Shown: positions 56,385 through 64,000 of the stretch, piece by piece | How positions within the stretch are numbered: position 1 is the first letter of the stretch | Layout of the letters: every line of letters begins with the position of its first letter | DNA from: Amycolatopsis sp. cg9 | GTDB taxonomy: Bacteria > Actinomycetota > Actinomycetes > Mycobacteriales > Pseudonocardiaceae | Length of the DNA: 64,000 nucleotides | NCBI RefSeq assembly: GCF_041346945.1 | Contig: NZ_CP166850.1 | Coordinates: 4,650,001 to 4,714,000, forward strand | Direction: 5' to 3' | The notes under the pieces: model-generated | Told to the model about the DNA's origin: nothing | The model's input: only the letters and a program-made list of their open reading frames with translations | Databases searched by the model: none | Made by a program: the position numbers and the translations under genes

Positions 56385-56942
56385 GTGATCGACGAGACCC
56401 TCCTCGATGCCGAGGAGAAGATGGAAAAAGCGGTGTCCGTCGCCAAGGACGAGCTGACGTCGGTACGCACCGGGCGGGCTTCCTCGACGATGTTCGCGCG
56501 GATCGTCGTCGAGTACTACGGCTCGCCGACCCCGCTGAACCAGCTGGCGAGCGTGAACGTGCCGGAAGCCCGGATGGCGCTCATCAAGCCCTACGACCAG
56601 ACGCAGCTCGGCGCGATCGAGAAGGCGATCCGGGAGTCGGACCTCGGCGTCAACCCGAGCAACGACGGGCAGGTCATCCGCATCGTCATCCCGCAGCTCA
56701 CCGAGGAGCGGCGCAAGGAGATGGTGAAGGTCGCCAAGGGCAAGGGCGAGGACGCCCGGGTGTCGATCCGCAGCATCCGCCGCAAGGCCAAGGACGAACT
56801 GGACCGCATCGCCAAGGACGGCGAGGCCGGCGAGGACGACGTCGCGCGCGCGGAGAAGGAACTGCAGAACCTGACCGACACCTACGTGCACAAGGTCGAC
56901 GAGCTGGTCAAGCACAAGGAAGCCGAGCTGCTCGAGGTCTGA
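56385..56942 (+). CDS. frr: Ribosome recycling factor
   Basis: A 185-residue tRNA-shaped factor that splits ribosomes after termination with EF-G. It contains [27 protein letters not shown] and the helical bundle ending in [29 protein letters not shown] 56385 has GGGAG about 6 bases upstream. Stop and cdsA start overlap by one base (TGATG). Confidence 0.97.
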   Translation: MIDETLLDAEEKMEKAVSVAKDELTSVRTGRASSTMFARIVVEYYGSPTPLNQLASVNVPEARMALIKPYDQTQLGAIEKAIRESDLGVNPSNDGQVIRIVIPQLTEERRKEMVKVAKGKGEDARVSIRSIRRKAKDELDRIAKDGEAGEDDVARAEKELQNLTDTYVHKVDELVKHKEAELLEV

Positions 56943-58180
56943 TGGCACAGGTGAGCGAGGAACGCGAGGACCGGGTGGACGCCACCGGAGAACACCCGGC
57001 GGCCGCGCCCGGGACGCCGGCGCCGGCACAAGCCGGCACCCCGGCCGCGCCGGAGTTCCCGGGGACCGGCACGACGGCGGAGACGCCGGTCGTACCGGAG
57101 ACCTCGGGAACGGCGGCCTCGGCAGCCGGCAGCGCGGCTTCGGGACCCGGTAAGGCGGCCCGATCGGCGGCTTCGGCGACCTCGGAAGCCGGCAACGCCG
57201 CGGCTTCGGGGCCCGGCAGTGCGGCCCGGTCGGCTTCGGCGACCTCGGAAGCCGGCAGCGCCGCGGCTGCGGGAACCGGTGAAGCGGCCCGGCTGTCGGC
57301 CGCCGGTACCGCGGCGGCGGAGACGCCGGCCCCCGGGACCGACGCCGCGCCGGAGGCCAAGAAGGCTTCCAAGGCCGGTCGGAACCTGCCCGCGGCCATC
57401 GGGGTCGGGTTGCTGCTCGGGGCCGCGATCATCGTTTCCCTGCTCACCGTGCGCTTCCTGTTCATCGGGATCATCGCGATCGCGATCGCGGCCGGCACCT
57501 TCGAATTCGCCGGGGTGCTGCGCCGGGTCGCCGACACCAAGGTCGCGATGATCCCGGTGCTTGTCGGCGGGCAGGCGATGATCTGGCTCGCCTGGCCGTT
57601 CGGCCGCGAAGGCGCGCTCACCGCGTTCGTCCTCACCGTGCTCGCCTGCCTGCTGTGGCGGCTGCCCGGCGGCGCGAAGGGCTACCTGCGCGACATCAGC
57701 GCGTCCGTGTTCGCCGCCGCCTACCTGCCACTCTTCGGGGCGTTCGCGGCCATGCTCGTGCCGCCGTCGGACGGCGTCGGGCGCGTTCTCACCTTCCTGA
57801 TCGGGGTCGTCGCCTCGGACACCGGTGGCTACATCGCCGGCGTGCTCGGGGGCAAGCACCCGATGGCGCCCACCATCAGCCCGAAGAAGACCTGGGAAGG
57901 CTTCGGGGGTTCGCTGGTCGGCGGCGTCGTCGCCGGGGCGCTGACGCTGAGCCTGCTGCTCGACGGCCACGTCTGGCAGGGCGTGATCTTCGGTGTCGCC
58001 ATCGTGCTCACCGCGACCCTGGGCGACCTCGTCGAGTCGCTGATCAAGCGCGACCTCGGCGTCAAGGACATGGGCACCCTGCTGCCCGGCCACGGCGGCA
58101 TCATGGACCGCCTCGACTCGCTGCTGCCCTCGGCCGTGGTGTCCTGGCTGCTGCTCTCGGCGTTCGTCCCGCTCGGCTGA
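56942..58180 (+). CDS. cdsA: Phosphatidate cytidylyltransferase with low-complexity leader
   Basis: A 412-residue enzyme that makes CDP-diacylglycerol for phospholipids. From about residue 145 it has eight or so membrane spans and the CdsA signature near the end: SLIKRDLGVKDMGTLLPGHGGIMDRLDS. The first 140 residues are an Ala/Ser/Gly/Pro/Glu-rich leader with loose repeats of ATSEAGSAA and SGPGSAARS, presumably disordered and cytosolic; known CdsA proteins lack it or have a shorter one. ATG overlaps the frr stop. Confidence 0.93.
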   Translation: MAQVSEEREDRVDATGEHPAAAPGTPAPAQAGTPAAPEFPGTGTTAETPVVPETSGTAASAAGSAASGPGKAARSAASATSEAGNAAASGPGSAARSASATSEAGSAAAAGTGEAARLSAAGTAAAETPAPGTDAAPEAKKASKAGRNLPAAIGVGLLLGAAIIVSLLTVRFLFIGIIAIAIAAGTFEFAGVLRRVADTKVAMIPVLVGGQAMIWLAWPFGREGALTAFVLTVLACLLWRLPGGAKGYLRDISASVFAAAYLPLFGAFAAMLVPPSDGVGRVLTFLIGVVASDTGGYIAGVLGGKHPMAPTISPKKTWEGFGGSLVGGVVAGALTLSLLLDGHVWQGVIFGVAIVLTATLGDLVESLIKRDLGVKDMGTLLPGHGGIMDRLDSLLPSAVVSWLLLSAFVPLG

Positions 58181-58261
58181 CCTGCGGTGGGAGCTTCCGG
58201 CTCGCACGCCGGAGGCAATGGTTCGTGGACGGCCGAAGCTTCCGCGGGTTTGACTCGGGAC

Positions 58262-59578
58262 ATGGTCACCGAAACCCGCGCCCGGCTCGCGCTCTCCGCC
58301 GTCTGCCTGGGCTTCCTGATGATCACGCTCGACGCGACCATCGTGAACCTGGCGCTGCCCGCGATCGGCGCCGAGTTCGGGGAGCCGTCGACGGCCGCGC
58401 TGCAGTGGGTCGTCGACGCCTACACCGTCACCCTCGCCGCGTTCCTGCTCACCTGGGGCGCCGCCGGGGACCGGTGGGGTTCGCGACGCGTCTTCGAAGC
58501 GGGCGTCGGCGTCTTCGTCGTCGCGAGCGTCGGCTGCGCGCTCGCCGGTGACGCCGGCTGGCTGATCGCCGCGCGGGCCGTGCAGGGTGCCGGGGCCGCC
58601 GCGTTGCTGCCGTCGTCGCTCGCCTTGATCGTCCACCAGTTCCCGGACGCGCGGGAGCGGGCCCACGCGCTCGGCGTCTGGGGCGGCATGAGCGGGGCCG
58701 GGCTCGCCGCCGGGCCGGTGCTCGGTGGGCTCGCCGTCGGCCTCGCCGACTGGCGCCTGGTCTTCGCCGTCAACGTCCCGGTCGGGATCCTCGCGATCGT
58801 CCTGACGCGGCGGGCGGTCACGGAACCGCCGCGGCGGGAGACGCACCTCGACTTCGCCGGGCAGGTCGCCGGCACGGTGTCGCTGGCCGCCTTCGTCGCC
58901 GGGTTCATCGAAGCCGGGCACGCGGGCTGGACCGCGCCCGCGACCCTCGCGCTGCTCGCCGGGGGAGTGGCGGCCGGTGCGGTGTTCGCGGCCGTGGAGA
59001 AGCGGGTCGTGGCGCCCGTGCTGCCGCTGGGCATCCTGAAGATCCGGAACTTCGCGGTGGCCACGGGGATCGGCGGCCTGTTCAACTTCTGCCTCTACGG
59101 CACCCTCTTCAGCCTGGCGCTGTACCTGCAGCGCGCGTGGTCGCTCGGGGCGCTCGCCGCCGGGCTCGCGCTGGTGCCGCTGACCGCGGTGGTCGGGCTT
59201 AATGCCTTCTTCAGCGGACGCCTCACCGGGCGGTCCGGCCCGCGCGGGCCGATGGTCGCGGGCGCGGTGGCCGGGCTCGCCGGCTCGGCCGGTTTCGCGC
59301 TGCTGCCCGCGGACCGCGCGCTGGTGGCGTTCGCCGCGGTCTCGGTCGTCTTCGGCTGCTGTTCCCTCGCCATGCCCGCGATGACGTCGCTGGCGATGAA
59401 CGCCTTGCCGGGCCGGGCCGGGCTGGCCGCGGGCGTGCTCAACGCGTCGCGCCAGACCGGGGGAGCGATCGGGGTCGCGCTCGTCGGCGCGCTGGCCCCG
59501 GCCGCCGGGATGTGGCTGGTGGCGGCCGGGTACGCGCTGGTCGCGGGGCTGGCGTTCGCCGGTTGTCAGTCGTCGTAG
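58262..59578 (+). CDS. MFS exporter (DHA2/EmrB-QacA type)
   Basis: A 438-residue multidrug-type transporter with about 14 spans. LDATIVNLALPAIGAEF is DHA2 motif D1, GDRWGSRRVFEAG is motif A, and ALGVWGGMSGAGLAAGPVLGG is antiporter motif C, so it should be a proton-driven exporter. ATG 58262 is chosen since the region before it reads as unstructured Gly/Ser. It converges on the VOC gene with a 13-base overlap. Substrate unknown; no TetR partner is attached. Confidence 0.9.
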   Translation: MVTETRARLALSAVCLGFLMITLDATIVNLALPAIGAEFGEPSTAALQWVVDAYTVTLAAFLLTWGAAGDRWGSRRVFEAGVGVFVVASVGCALAGDAGWLIAARAVQGAGAAALLPSSLALIVHQFPDARERAHALGVWGGMSGAGLAAGPVLGGLAVGLADWRLVFAVNVPVGILAIVLTRRAVTEPPRRETHLDFAGQVAGTVSLAAFVAGFIEAGHAGWTAPATLALLAGGVAAGAVFAAVEKRVVAPVLPLGILKIRNFAVATGIGGLFNFCLYGTLFSLALYLQRAWSLGALAAGLALVPLTAVVGLNAFFSGRLTGRSGPRGPMVAGAVAGLAGSAGFALLPADRALVAFAAVSVVFGCCSLAMPAMTSLAMNALPGRAGLAAGVLNASRQTGGAIGVALVGALAPAAGMWLVAAGYALVAGLAFAGCQSS

Positions 59579-60411
59579 GGGTCGTCGACCTCGGCGCGGC
59601 CCCAGTCTTCGGAGACGCGCGAGTGGTCGATCACGGCGAAGACGGCGCCCTCGGGGTCGGCGAGGATCGACATCCGGCCGAACGGCGTGTCGTACGGCTG
59701 GATCACGACGGTGCCGCCGTGCATGAGTGCCTCGCCCGCCACCGCGTCGGCGCCGCGGGCCGGGTCGATGTCGAAGTAGACGAGCCAGTGCGGCGGGGTG
59801 TCGAGGCTGTACTCCGACCCCATCACGTACCGGTACAGCACCGGCTCGTGCTCGATGAGCCATTCGACGTAGTCGAGGGACTCGCCGTCGCCGATCTGGT
59901 GGCTGCCGTAGGTGAAGAGCTTGGTGTAGAAGTGGTCCGCCGCGACGCCGTCGTGGGTGTTGAGGTCCGCGCCGCTGAAGGTGTTGGGGATCCCGGTGAC
60001 GAACTCCCAGTCCGGCGGCACCTCCCAGAACACCACCGGCGCGCCGCACGCGTCGAAGGCGTGCAGGATCGTGCCGCGCTGCGGGATCGGCATCGGCCCG
60101 AGCGTCAGCCGCCCGCCGAGGTGCTCGACCCACTCCGCCGCGCTCGCGGTGTGCGGCACGGAAAGGTGCGGCATCCAGCCCAGCGGCGCGCCCTGCGCGG
60201 CGCGGTAGAGGCCGCCGACGGGGAGGTTGTTCATCGTCGCGATGGCGTACCGGCCGTCGGACGTCGCCGGATCCCGTTGAGTGGTGTACTCCCAGCCGAA
60301 GAGGGCGCCGTAGAATCTTTCCGCCACGGCCTGCTCGCGGCAGGCCAGCTCGATCCAGCACGGAATTCCGGCCGGGACCGGGGACGGGGTACTGGACGGG
60401 CCGAATGCCAT
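59566..60411 (-). CDS. Two-domain VOC-family protein
   Basis: A 281-residue protein of two glyoxalase-like modules: IPCWIELACREQAVAERFYGALFGWEY in the first, and DHFYTKLFTYGSHQIGDGE then HWLVYFDIDPARGADAV and GRMSILADPEGAVFAVID in the second. The pattern is that of hydroxylase/CFP32-like VOC proteins in actinobacteria; activity unknown. ATG 60411 has an excellent GGGAGGAG site. It is divergent from the methyltransferase gene. Confidence 0.9.
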   Translation of the reverse strand: MAFGPSSTPSPVPAGIPCWIELACREQAVAERFYGALFGWEYTTQRDPATSDGRYAIATMNNLPVGGLYRAAQGAPLGWMPHLSVPHTASAAEWVEHLGGRLTLGPMPIPQRGTILHAFDACGAPVVFWEVPPDWEFVTGIPNTFSGADLNTHDGVAADHFYTKLFTYGSHQIGDGESLDYVEWLIEHEPVLYRYVMGSEYSLDTPPHWLVYFDIDPARGADAVAGEALMHGGTVVIQPYDTPFGRMSILADPEGAVFAVIDHSRVSEDWGRAEVDDPYDD

Positions 60412-60524
60412 GGGTGCTCCTCCCGATACCCACCGGATTCTAGGCGTGATCCGTGAGGTTTCCGCCAAGAATTCGCCACCGGGAGAGCACGGGACGGCGA
60501 CGAGGACCCGGAAGGAGCAGCGGG

Positions 60525-61334
60525 GTGCGGTGGTCGTCCCGGCGCGCGGAGGTCGTGCCGAGCCCCAACATCTGGTACTACCAGGCCGCATACGAGCGGG
60601 AGAACCGCGCGCAGGACAGCGGCGGCGAGATCTGGCGCGTGCTGCGCGAGGAGTGCGACTGGACCGGCCGGGACGTGCTGGACGTCGGCTGCGGTGACGG
60701 CTTCCACTTGCCGGTCTTCGCCCGCGACGCGCGGTCGGTGCTCGGCGTCGAGCCGCACGAGCCGTTGGTGCGAAGCGCGCTGAAGCGCGTGAAGGGACTG
60801 TCGAACGTGGACGTCCGGATGGGCCGCGCCCAGCGGCTGCCGGTCCGCAGCGCGAGCGTCGACGTCGTGCACGCGCGCACGGCGTACTTCTTCGGGCCGG
60901 GGTGCGAACCCGGGCTGGCCGAAGCCGACCGGGTCCTGCGGCCGGGCGGGCGGATCCTGATCGTCGACCTCGACGTGACCAGTGAGCCCTACGGCGGCTG
61001 GATGCGCGCCGATCTGCCGCACTACGACCCGGTCGCGGTCGAGCGGTTCTTCGCCCGCGCCGGGTTCGGCCTACGCCGGGTCGCCACGGAATGGCGGTTC
61101 GGCACCGCCGCCGACCTCGAAGCGGTGCTGAAGATCGAGTTCAGCAAGCCCGTCGCCGAACAGGCGATCGCGGAGTCCTTGCAGCGTAACGGGAATCGCG
61201 GCGAAGACCTGACGTTGCCGGTGGGCTACCGCGTGCACACGCGGAGCAAGCCCACCGGCCTCGTCCTGCCAGGTCACTCGGCTGCTTCTTCGGGAGCCGA
61301 GGACTCGTCCTCGTCTTCGCCCAAGATGCCGTAG
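60525..61334 (+). CDS. SAM-dependent methyltransferase
   Basis: A 269-residue class I methyltransferase: WYYQAAYERENRAQD, then motif I VLDVGCGDGFHLPVF, the acidic VLGVEPHEPLV, and ADRVLRPGGRILIVDLD. Substrate unknown. GTG 60525 has GGAAGGAG 8-10 bases upstream. The last 20 residues are Ser/Glu/Ala-rich, and the final 61 bases overlap the convergent PadR gene, an unusually long antisense overlap; the true functional end of the domain is before it. Confidence 0.85.
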   Translation: MRWSSRRAEVVPSPNIWYYQAAYERENRAQDSGGEIWRVLREECDWTGRDVLDVGCGDGFHLPVFARDARSVLGVEPHEPLVRSALKRVKGLSNVDVRMGRAQRLPVRSASVDVVHARTAYFFGPGCEPGLAEADRVLRPGGRILIVDLDVTSEPYGGWMRADLPHYDPVAVERFFARAGFGLRRVATEWRFGTAADLEAVLKIEFSKPVAEQAIAESLQRNGNRGEDLTLPVGYRVHTRSKPTGLVLPGHSAASSGAEDSSSSSPKMP

Positions 61335-61894
61335 AGCGAGCGCCGGGCGTCGTTGAGCACCTCGGCCGCGCGGGCCTGCTGGCTCTCGGTGCCCGCGCGC
61401 ATGATCTGCACGACGGCGGCGGCCAGGTTCTTGCCCGCCTTGGCGAGCCCGACCTCGGTCGGGTCGACGTCCTGCGCGATCTGCTCCCACGGCGGGGTGC
61501 TGTCCTGCTCTTCCGCGGCGGTGCGGCCGGCGTCGGTCAGCTCGAAGAGCTTCTTGCCGTGCTCGTCCTTGCTGACGACCAGGCCTTCGTCGGCCAGCAG
61601 CTGCAGCGTCGGGTAGACCGAGCCGGGGCTCGGCCGCCAGAAGCCGCCGGAGCGTTCGCCGATCTCGCGGATGATCTCGTAGCCGTGCCGGGGCTGCTCG
61701 GCGAGCAGCGCCAGTATCGCGGCGCGGACGTCACCGCGGCGGCTGCGCCGTCCGCCGTGACCCCGCCGGCCCGGTCCGTGGCCGCGACCGCGTCCACCGG
61801 GGCCGAAACCCGGGGGGAACTCGCCGAAACCACCGAAGGGCCCGAAAGGGGTGCGCCCGCGCTCGTGGGCGAAGGGGTGTCGTTGCCTACGCAT
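61274..61894 (-). CDS. PadR-family regulator with Gly-rich leader
   Basis: A 206-residue PadR repressor. Residues 1-52 are His/Gly/Arg-rich (PFGPFGGFGEFPPGFGPGGR), then the winged helix: VRAAILALLAEQPRHGYEIIREI, FWRPSPGSVYPTLQLLADEGLV. A long C-terminal helix and an acidic tail follow. The Gly/Phe leader is seen in actinobacterial PadR proteins. ATG 61894 has AAAGGAAC 8 bases upstream. A CGATATATCG palindrome lies 38 bases upstream, a probable self-operator. Confidence 0.9.
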   Translation of the reverse strand: MRRQRHPFAHERGRTPFGPFGGFGEFPPGFGPGGRGRGHGPGRRGHGGRRSRRGDVRAAILALLAEQPRHGYEIIREIGERSGGFWRPSPGSVYPTLQLLADEGLVVSKDEHGKKLFELTDAGRTAAEEQDSTPPWEQIAQDVDPTEVGLAKAGKNLAAAVVQIMRAGTESQQARAAEVLNDARRSLYGILGEDEDESSAPEEAAE

Positions 61895-61931
61895 GTCTGT
61901 GTTCCTTTCTCGAACTGTTGCGACTGCTTCA

Positions 61932-61941
61932 CGATATATCG
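61932..61941. promoter_or_regulatory. PadR-type operator
   Basis: CGATATATCG is a perfect 10-bp palindrome and an AT-rich island in GC-rich DNA, in the gap between padR and the divergent lrp gene. AT-rich dyads of this kind are usual for PadR proteins. Confidence 0.5.
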
Positions 61942-62011
61942 GAAACGGTCGGATGACAACCTGCTCGCGGTGACCCCGCTCACGTCCGCGTCCGGGTGGG
62001 AAGATCGGCGC

Positions 62012-62497
62012 GTGCCGGAAACCATCGACGAGATCGACGCGCGGCTGCTCCAGGCGCTGGGGGAGGACCCCCGGTCCACCGCGGTCGCGCTGGCCGAGCG
62101 GCTGGGCCTGTCCCGCAACACGGTGCAGGCCCGGCTCGCGCGGCTGGAGCAGCGCGGCGCGCTCCGGTCGTTCGAGCGCCGCATCGACCCCGCGCGGCTG
62201 GGCTACCCGCTGCGGGCGTTCGTCAACGCGCAGGTCGACCAGCGGCGGCTCGCCGAGATCGCCGAGGCGCTCGCCGAAATCCCCGAGGTCACCGAGGTGT
62301 GCGGGCTGACCGGGGCGAGCGACCTGATGGTGCAGGTCGTCGCCGTCGACGCGGACGACCTCTACCGGATCGCCGGGCGCGTCCTCGCCTCGCCCGGCGT
62401 CGAGCGGACGAACATCTCGCTCGTCATGCGCGAGCTCGTCCCCTACCGCCTGACGCCCCTGCTGGAGCGCGTGCATTCTGCGCACCCGGAGGCCTGA
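62012..62497 (+). CDS. Lrp/AsnC-family regulator
   Basis: A 161-residue Lrp protein: IDEIDARLLQALGEDPRSTAVALAERLGLSRNTVQARLARLE is the HTH, followed by the RAM domain with VTEVCGLTGASDLMVQVVAVD. GTG 62012 has GGGAAGA upstream. It points at the ThDP enzyme gene 106 bases away, and TGCATTCTGC occurs at the end of lrp (62473-62482) and again in the gap (62515-62524), a possible binding repeat. It probably senses an amino acid. Confidence 0.9.
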   Translation: MPETIDEIDARLLQALGEDPRSTAVALAERLGLSRNTVQARLARLEQRGALRSFERRIDPARLGYPLRAFVNAQVDQRRLAEIAEALAEIPEVTEVCGLTGASDLMVQVVAVDADDLYRIAGRVLASPGVERTNISLVMRELVPYRLTPLLERVHSAHPEA

Positions 62498-62603
62498 GCC
62501 GTCCGGTTCCGGGGTGCATTCTGCTCAGCCGGATCGGCATCGGTTGTGCGAAGCGTCCACCAGTGCTGTTCTGGGGGTGCTTCCTGCACGAAAGGTGTCG
62601 ACG

Positions 62604-64000
62604 ATGACTCAGGCCACCCCGGCGGCTCAGGCGACGGGCACGCTCGCCTCGATCGAGCAGCGGGTGCTGTGGCTCGCCACGGCGATCGTGCACCAGGCCA
62701 ACCGGGTCCGGCCGAACCCGTCCGGGCTGAAGGTCGGCGGGCACCAGGCGTCGTGCGCGTCGCTGGTGTCGATCATGACTTCGCTGTGGTTCCGGCACCT
62801 GCGGCCCGAGGACCGCGTCTCGGTGAAGCCGCACGCGTCGCCGGTGCTCCACGCGATCAACTACCTGCTCGGCGAGCTGGACGAGGCCTACCTGCCGACG
62901 CTGCGCGAGTTCGGCGGCCTGCAGAGCTACCCGAGCCGTGCCAAGGACCCCGACCCGGTCGACTACTCGACCGGCTCGGTCGGCATCGGCGCGACCGCCC
63001 CGATCTGGGGTGCGCTGGCCCGCCGCTACCTGACCGCCCGCGGCTCGTCGGCCGGCACCGGCCGCCAGTACTCGCTGGTCGGCGACGCCGAACTGGACGA
63101 AGGCGCGATCTGGGAGGCCATCCTCGACCCCGGGGTCGCCGAGCTGGGCGAGATCGTCTGGATCGTCGACCTCAACCGGCAGTCGCTCGACCGGGTCGTC
63201 CCGAACATCGCGGCCGGGCGGCTGCAGGGCATGTTCGACGCCGCCGGCTGGCAGGTGCTGACGCTGAAGTACGGGCGGCTGCTGGAAGAGCTGTTCACCC
63301 GGCCCGGCGGTGCGGAGCTGCGCGCGCGGATCGACGAGATGCCGAACCCGGAGTACCAGCGGCTGCTGCGCTGTGACGCCGCCCAGGTGCGCGACCGGCT
63401 GCCGGCGGGGAACGCCGCGCTGGCTTCGCTGGTGGCGTCGCTCGACGACGAGACGCTGCTGGCCGCGATCCGGAACCTCGGCGGCCACGACCTCGGCTCG
63501 CTCGACGACGCCTTCGCGTCCATTTCGGACAGCCGGCCGACGGTGATCTTCTGCTACACCGTCAAGGGCCGCGGACTCCCCACGCAGGGGCACCCGCAGA
63601 ACCATTCGTCGCTGCTCACCGTGGAGCAGATGGAAGAGCTGGCTTCGTCGCTGGGGACCGACCTCGCTTCGCCGTGGGAGGGGTTCGCCGCTGACTCGCC
63701 TGAAGCCGCGTTGTGCGCTGAAGTCGCTTCGCGCCTTCGCCGGCAGGACGTTCCTTCGCTGCCTTCGCTGGACCTGCCGTCCGACATCGGGCGGACGCCG
63801 TCCGGGACCGCGACGACGCAGGCGGCGCTGGGCCGCGTCCTGCTCGACCTGACCCGCGAAGCACCCGAAGCGGCGAAGCGCGTGGTGACGGTCAGCCCCG
63901 ACGTCAGCTCGACGACCAACCTCGGCGGCTGGGTCAACAAGGTCGGCGTCTGGTCGGCCACCGAGCGCCGCGACTGGTTCGACGACGACCCCGAAACGAT
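62604..64000 (+). CDS. ThDP-dependent 2-oxoacid dehydrogenase E1/transketolase-like protein (3' truncated)
   Basis: The frame is open from ATG 62604 (AAAGG 9 bases upstream) to the window end, giving the first 465 residues. GGHQASCASLVSIMTSLWF and VSVKPHASPVLHAINYLLGELDE match the N-terminal ThDP domain of AceE-like E1 or transketolase, the diphosphate motif is GDAELDEGAIWEA to IVDLNRQ, and TVKGRGLPTQGHPQNHSSLL follows. The Pyr domain begins near 405. Whether it is pyruvate dehydrogenase E1 or a transketolase-like enzyme needs the missing part. The upstream Lrp gene is a likely regulator. Confidence 0.85.
   Translation, partial: MTQATPAAQATGTLASIEQRVLWLATAIVHQANRVRPNPSGLKVGGHQASCASLVSIMTSLWFRHLRPEDRVSVKPHASPVLHAINYLLGELDEAYLPTLREFGGLQSYPSRAKDPDPVDYSTGSVGIGATAPIWGALARRYLTARGSSAGTGRQYSLVGDAELDEGAIWEAILDPGVAELGEIVWIVDLNRQSLDRVVPNIAAGRLQGMFDAAGWQVLTLKYGRLLEELFTRPGGAELRARIDEMPNPEYQRLLRCDAAQVRDRLPAGNAALASLVASLDDETLLAAIRNLGGHDLGSLDDAFASISDSRPTVIFCYTVKGRGLPTQGHPQNHSSLLTVEQMEELASSLGTDLASPWEGFAADSPEAALCAEVASRLRRQDVPSLPSLDLPSDIGRTPSGTATTQAALGRVLLDLTREAPEAAKRVVTVSPDVSSTTNLGGWVNKVGVWSATERRDWFDDDPET

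Noticed and set aside
56882..60433. 1183-residue minus-strand frame antisense to cdsA and the MFS gene
   Set aside because: Composition is Arg/Gly/Pro/His-rich as expected for a shadow of GC-rich codons, with no domain; only its far end coincides with the VOC gene, in another frame.

Overview
This window looks like the chromosome of a high-GC filamentous actinomycete of the Pseudonocardiales, most like Amycolatopsis. The reasons are very GC-rich codon third positions, many GTG starts, a WhiG-type sigma factor, a PII protein with Tyr51 beside amt and glnD, and a housekeeping block (ffh, rpsP, rimM, trmD, rplS, lepB, rnhB, DUF2469, yraN, comM, dprA, xerC, rpsB, tsf, pyrH, frr, cdsA) in the order I recall from mycobacteria and other actinobacteria. 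The genus call is inference. I saw no tRNA, rRNA, transposase or prophage.

Region 1 (1-15.4 kb) is a purine-to-glyoxylate degradation island. A PucR-type regulator with a coupled MarR is divergent from a four-gene operon (xanthine dehydrogenase FAD, 2Fe-2S and Mo subunits, with an 8-oxoguanine deaminase-like amidohydrolase inside). After an alpha-galactosidase and a TetR gene come OHCU decarboxylase, hydroxyisourate hydrolase and uricase, then an unusual small regulator, then allantoinase and allantoicase. Together these could take xanthine or 8-oxoguanine through urate and allantoin to ureidoglycolate plus urea.

Region 2 (15.4-25.6 kb) is mixed accessory DNA: an Mrr-type nuclease with a short membrane-protein gene, an MBL-fold hydrolase, a CoA-binding protein, MetY, and a three-gene overlapping operon EACC1 / caspase-TPR / ClpC-like protein that I read as a predicted conflict (immunity or cell-death) system. 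The ClpC-like member has a broken ATPase site. VOC, PPOX, ECF sigma, FhuF-like and RlmA-like genes follow.

Region 3 (25.6-29.8 kb) is the nitrogen operon amt-glnK-glnD behind a well-spaced GlnR-type box.

Region 4 (29.8-37.0 kb) is an accessory insert between glnD and ffh: a membrane diguanylate cyclase; a 400-bp tandem array of seven mini-ORFs that each encode the hexapeptide MRNRES behind its own Shine-Dalgarno; SDR and TetR; Ku; a set of C-rich-loop hairpins resembling a 6C-type RNA; and a MarR/ABC exporter pair. The mini-ORF array is the most unusual feature of the window: every difference between copies is synonymous, while the spacers have diverged.

Region 5 (37.1-58.2 kb) is the conserved housekeeping block. 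Oddities here are an RNase HII with Ala in place of the GRG arginine, paired DnaA-box matches upstream of yraN and of rpsB, a G-quadruplex-like tract in the rpsB promoter, and an M23 peptidase containing seven 66-bp repeats.

Region 6 (58.2-64 kb) holds an MFS exporter, a VOC protein, a methyltransferase whose end overlaps PadR, an Lrp regulator, and the start of a ThDP-dependent E1/transketolase-like enzyme cut off by the window end.
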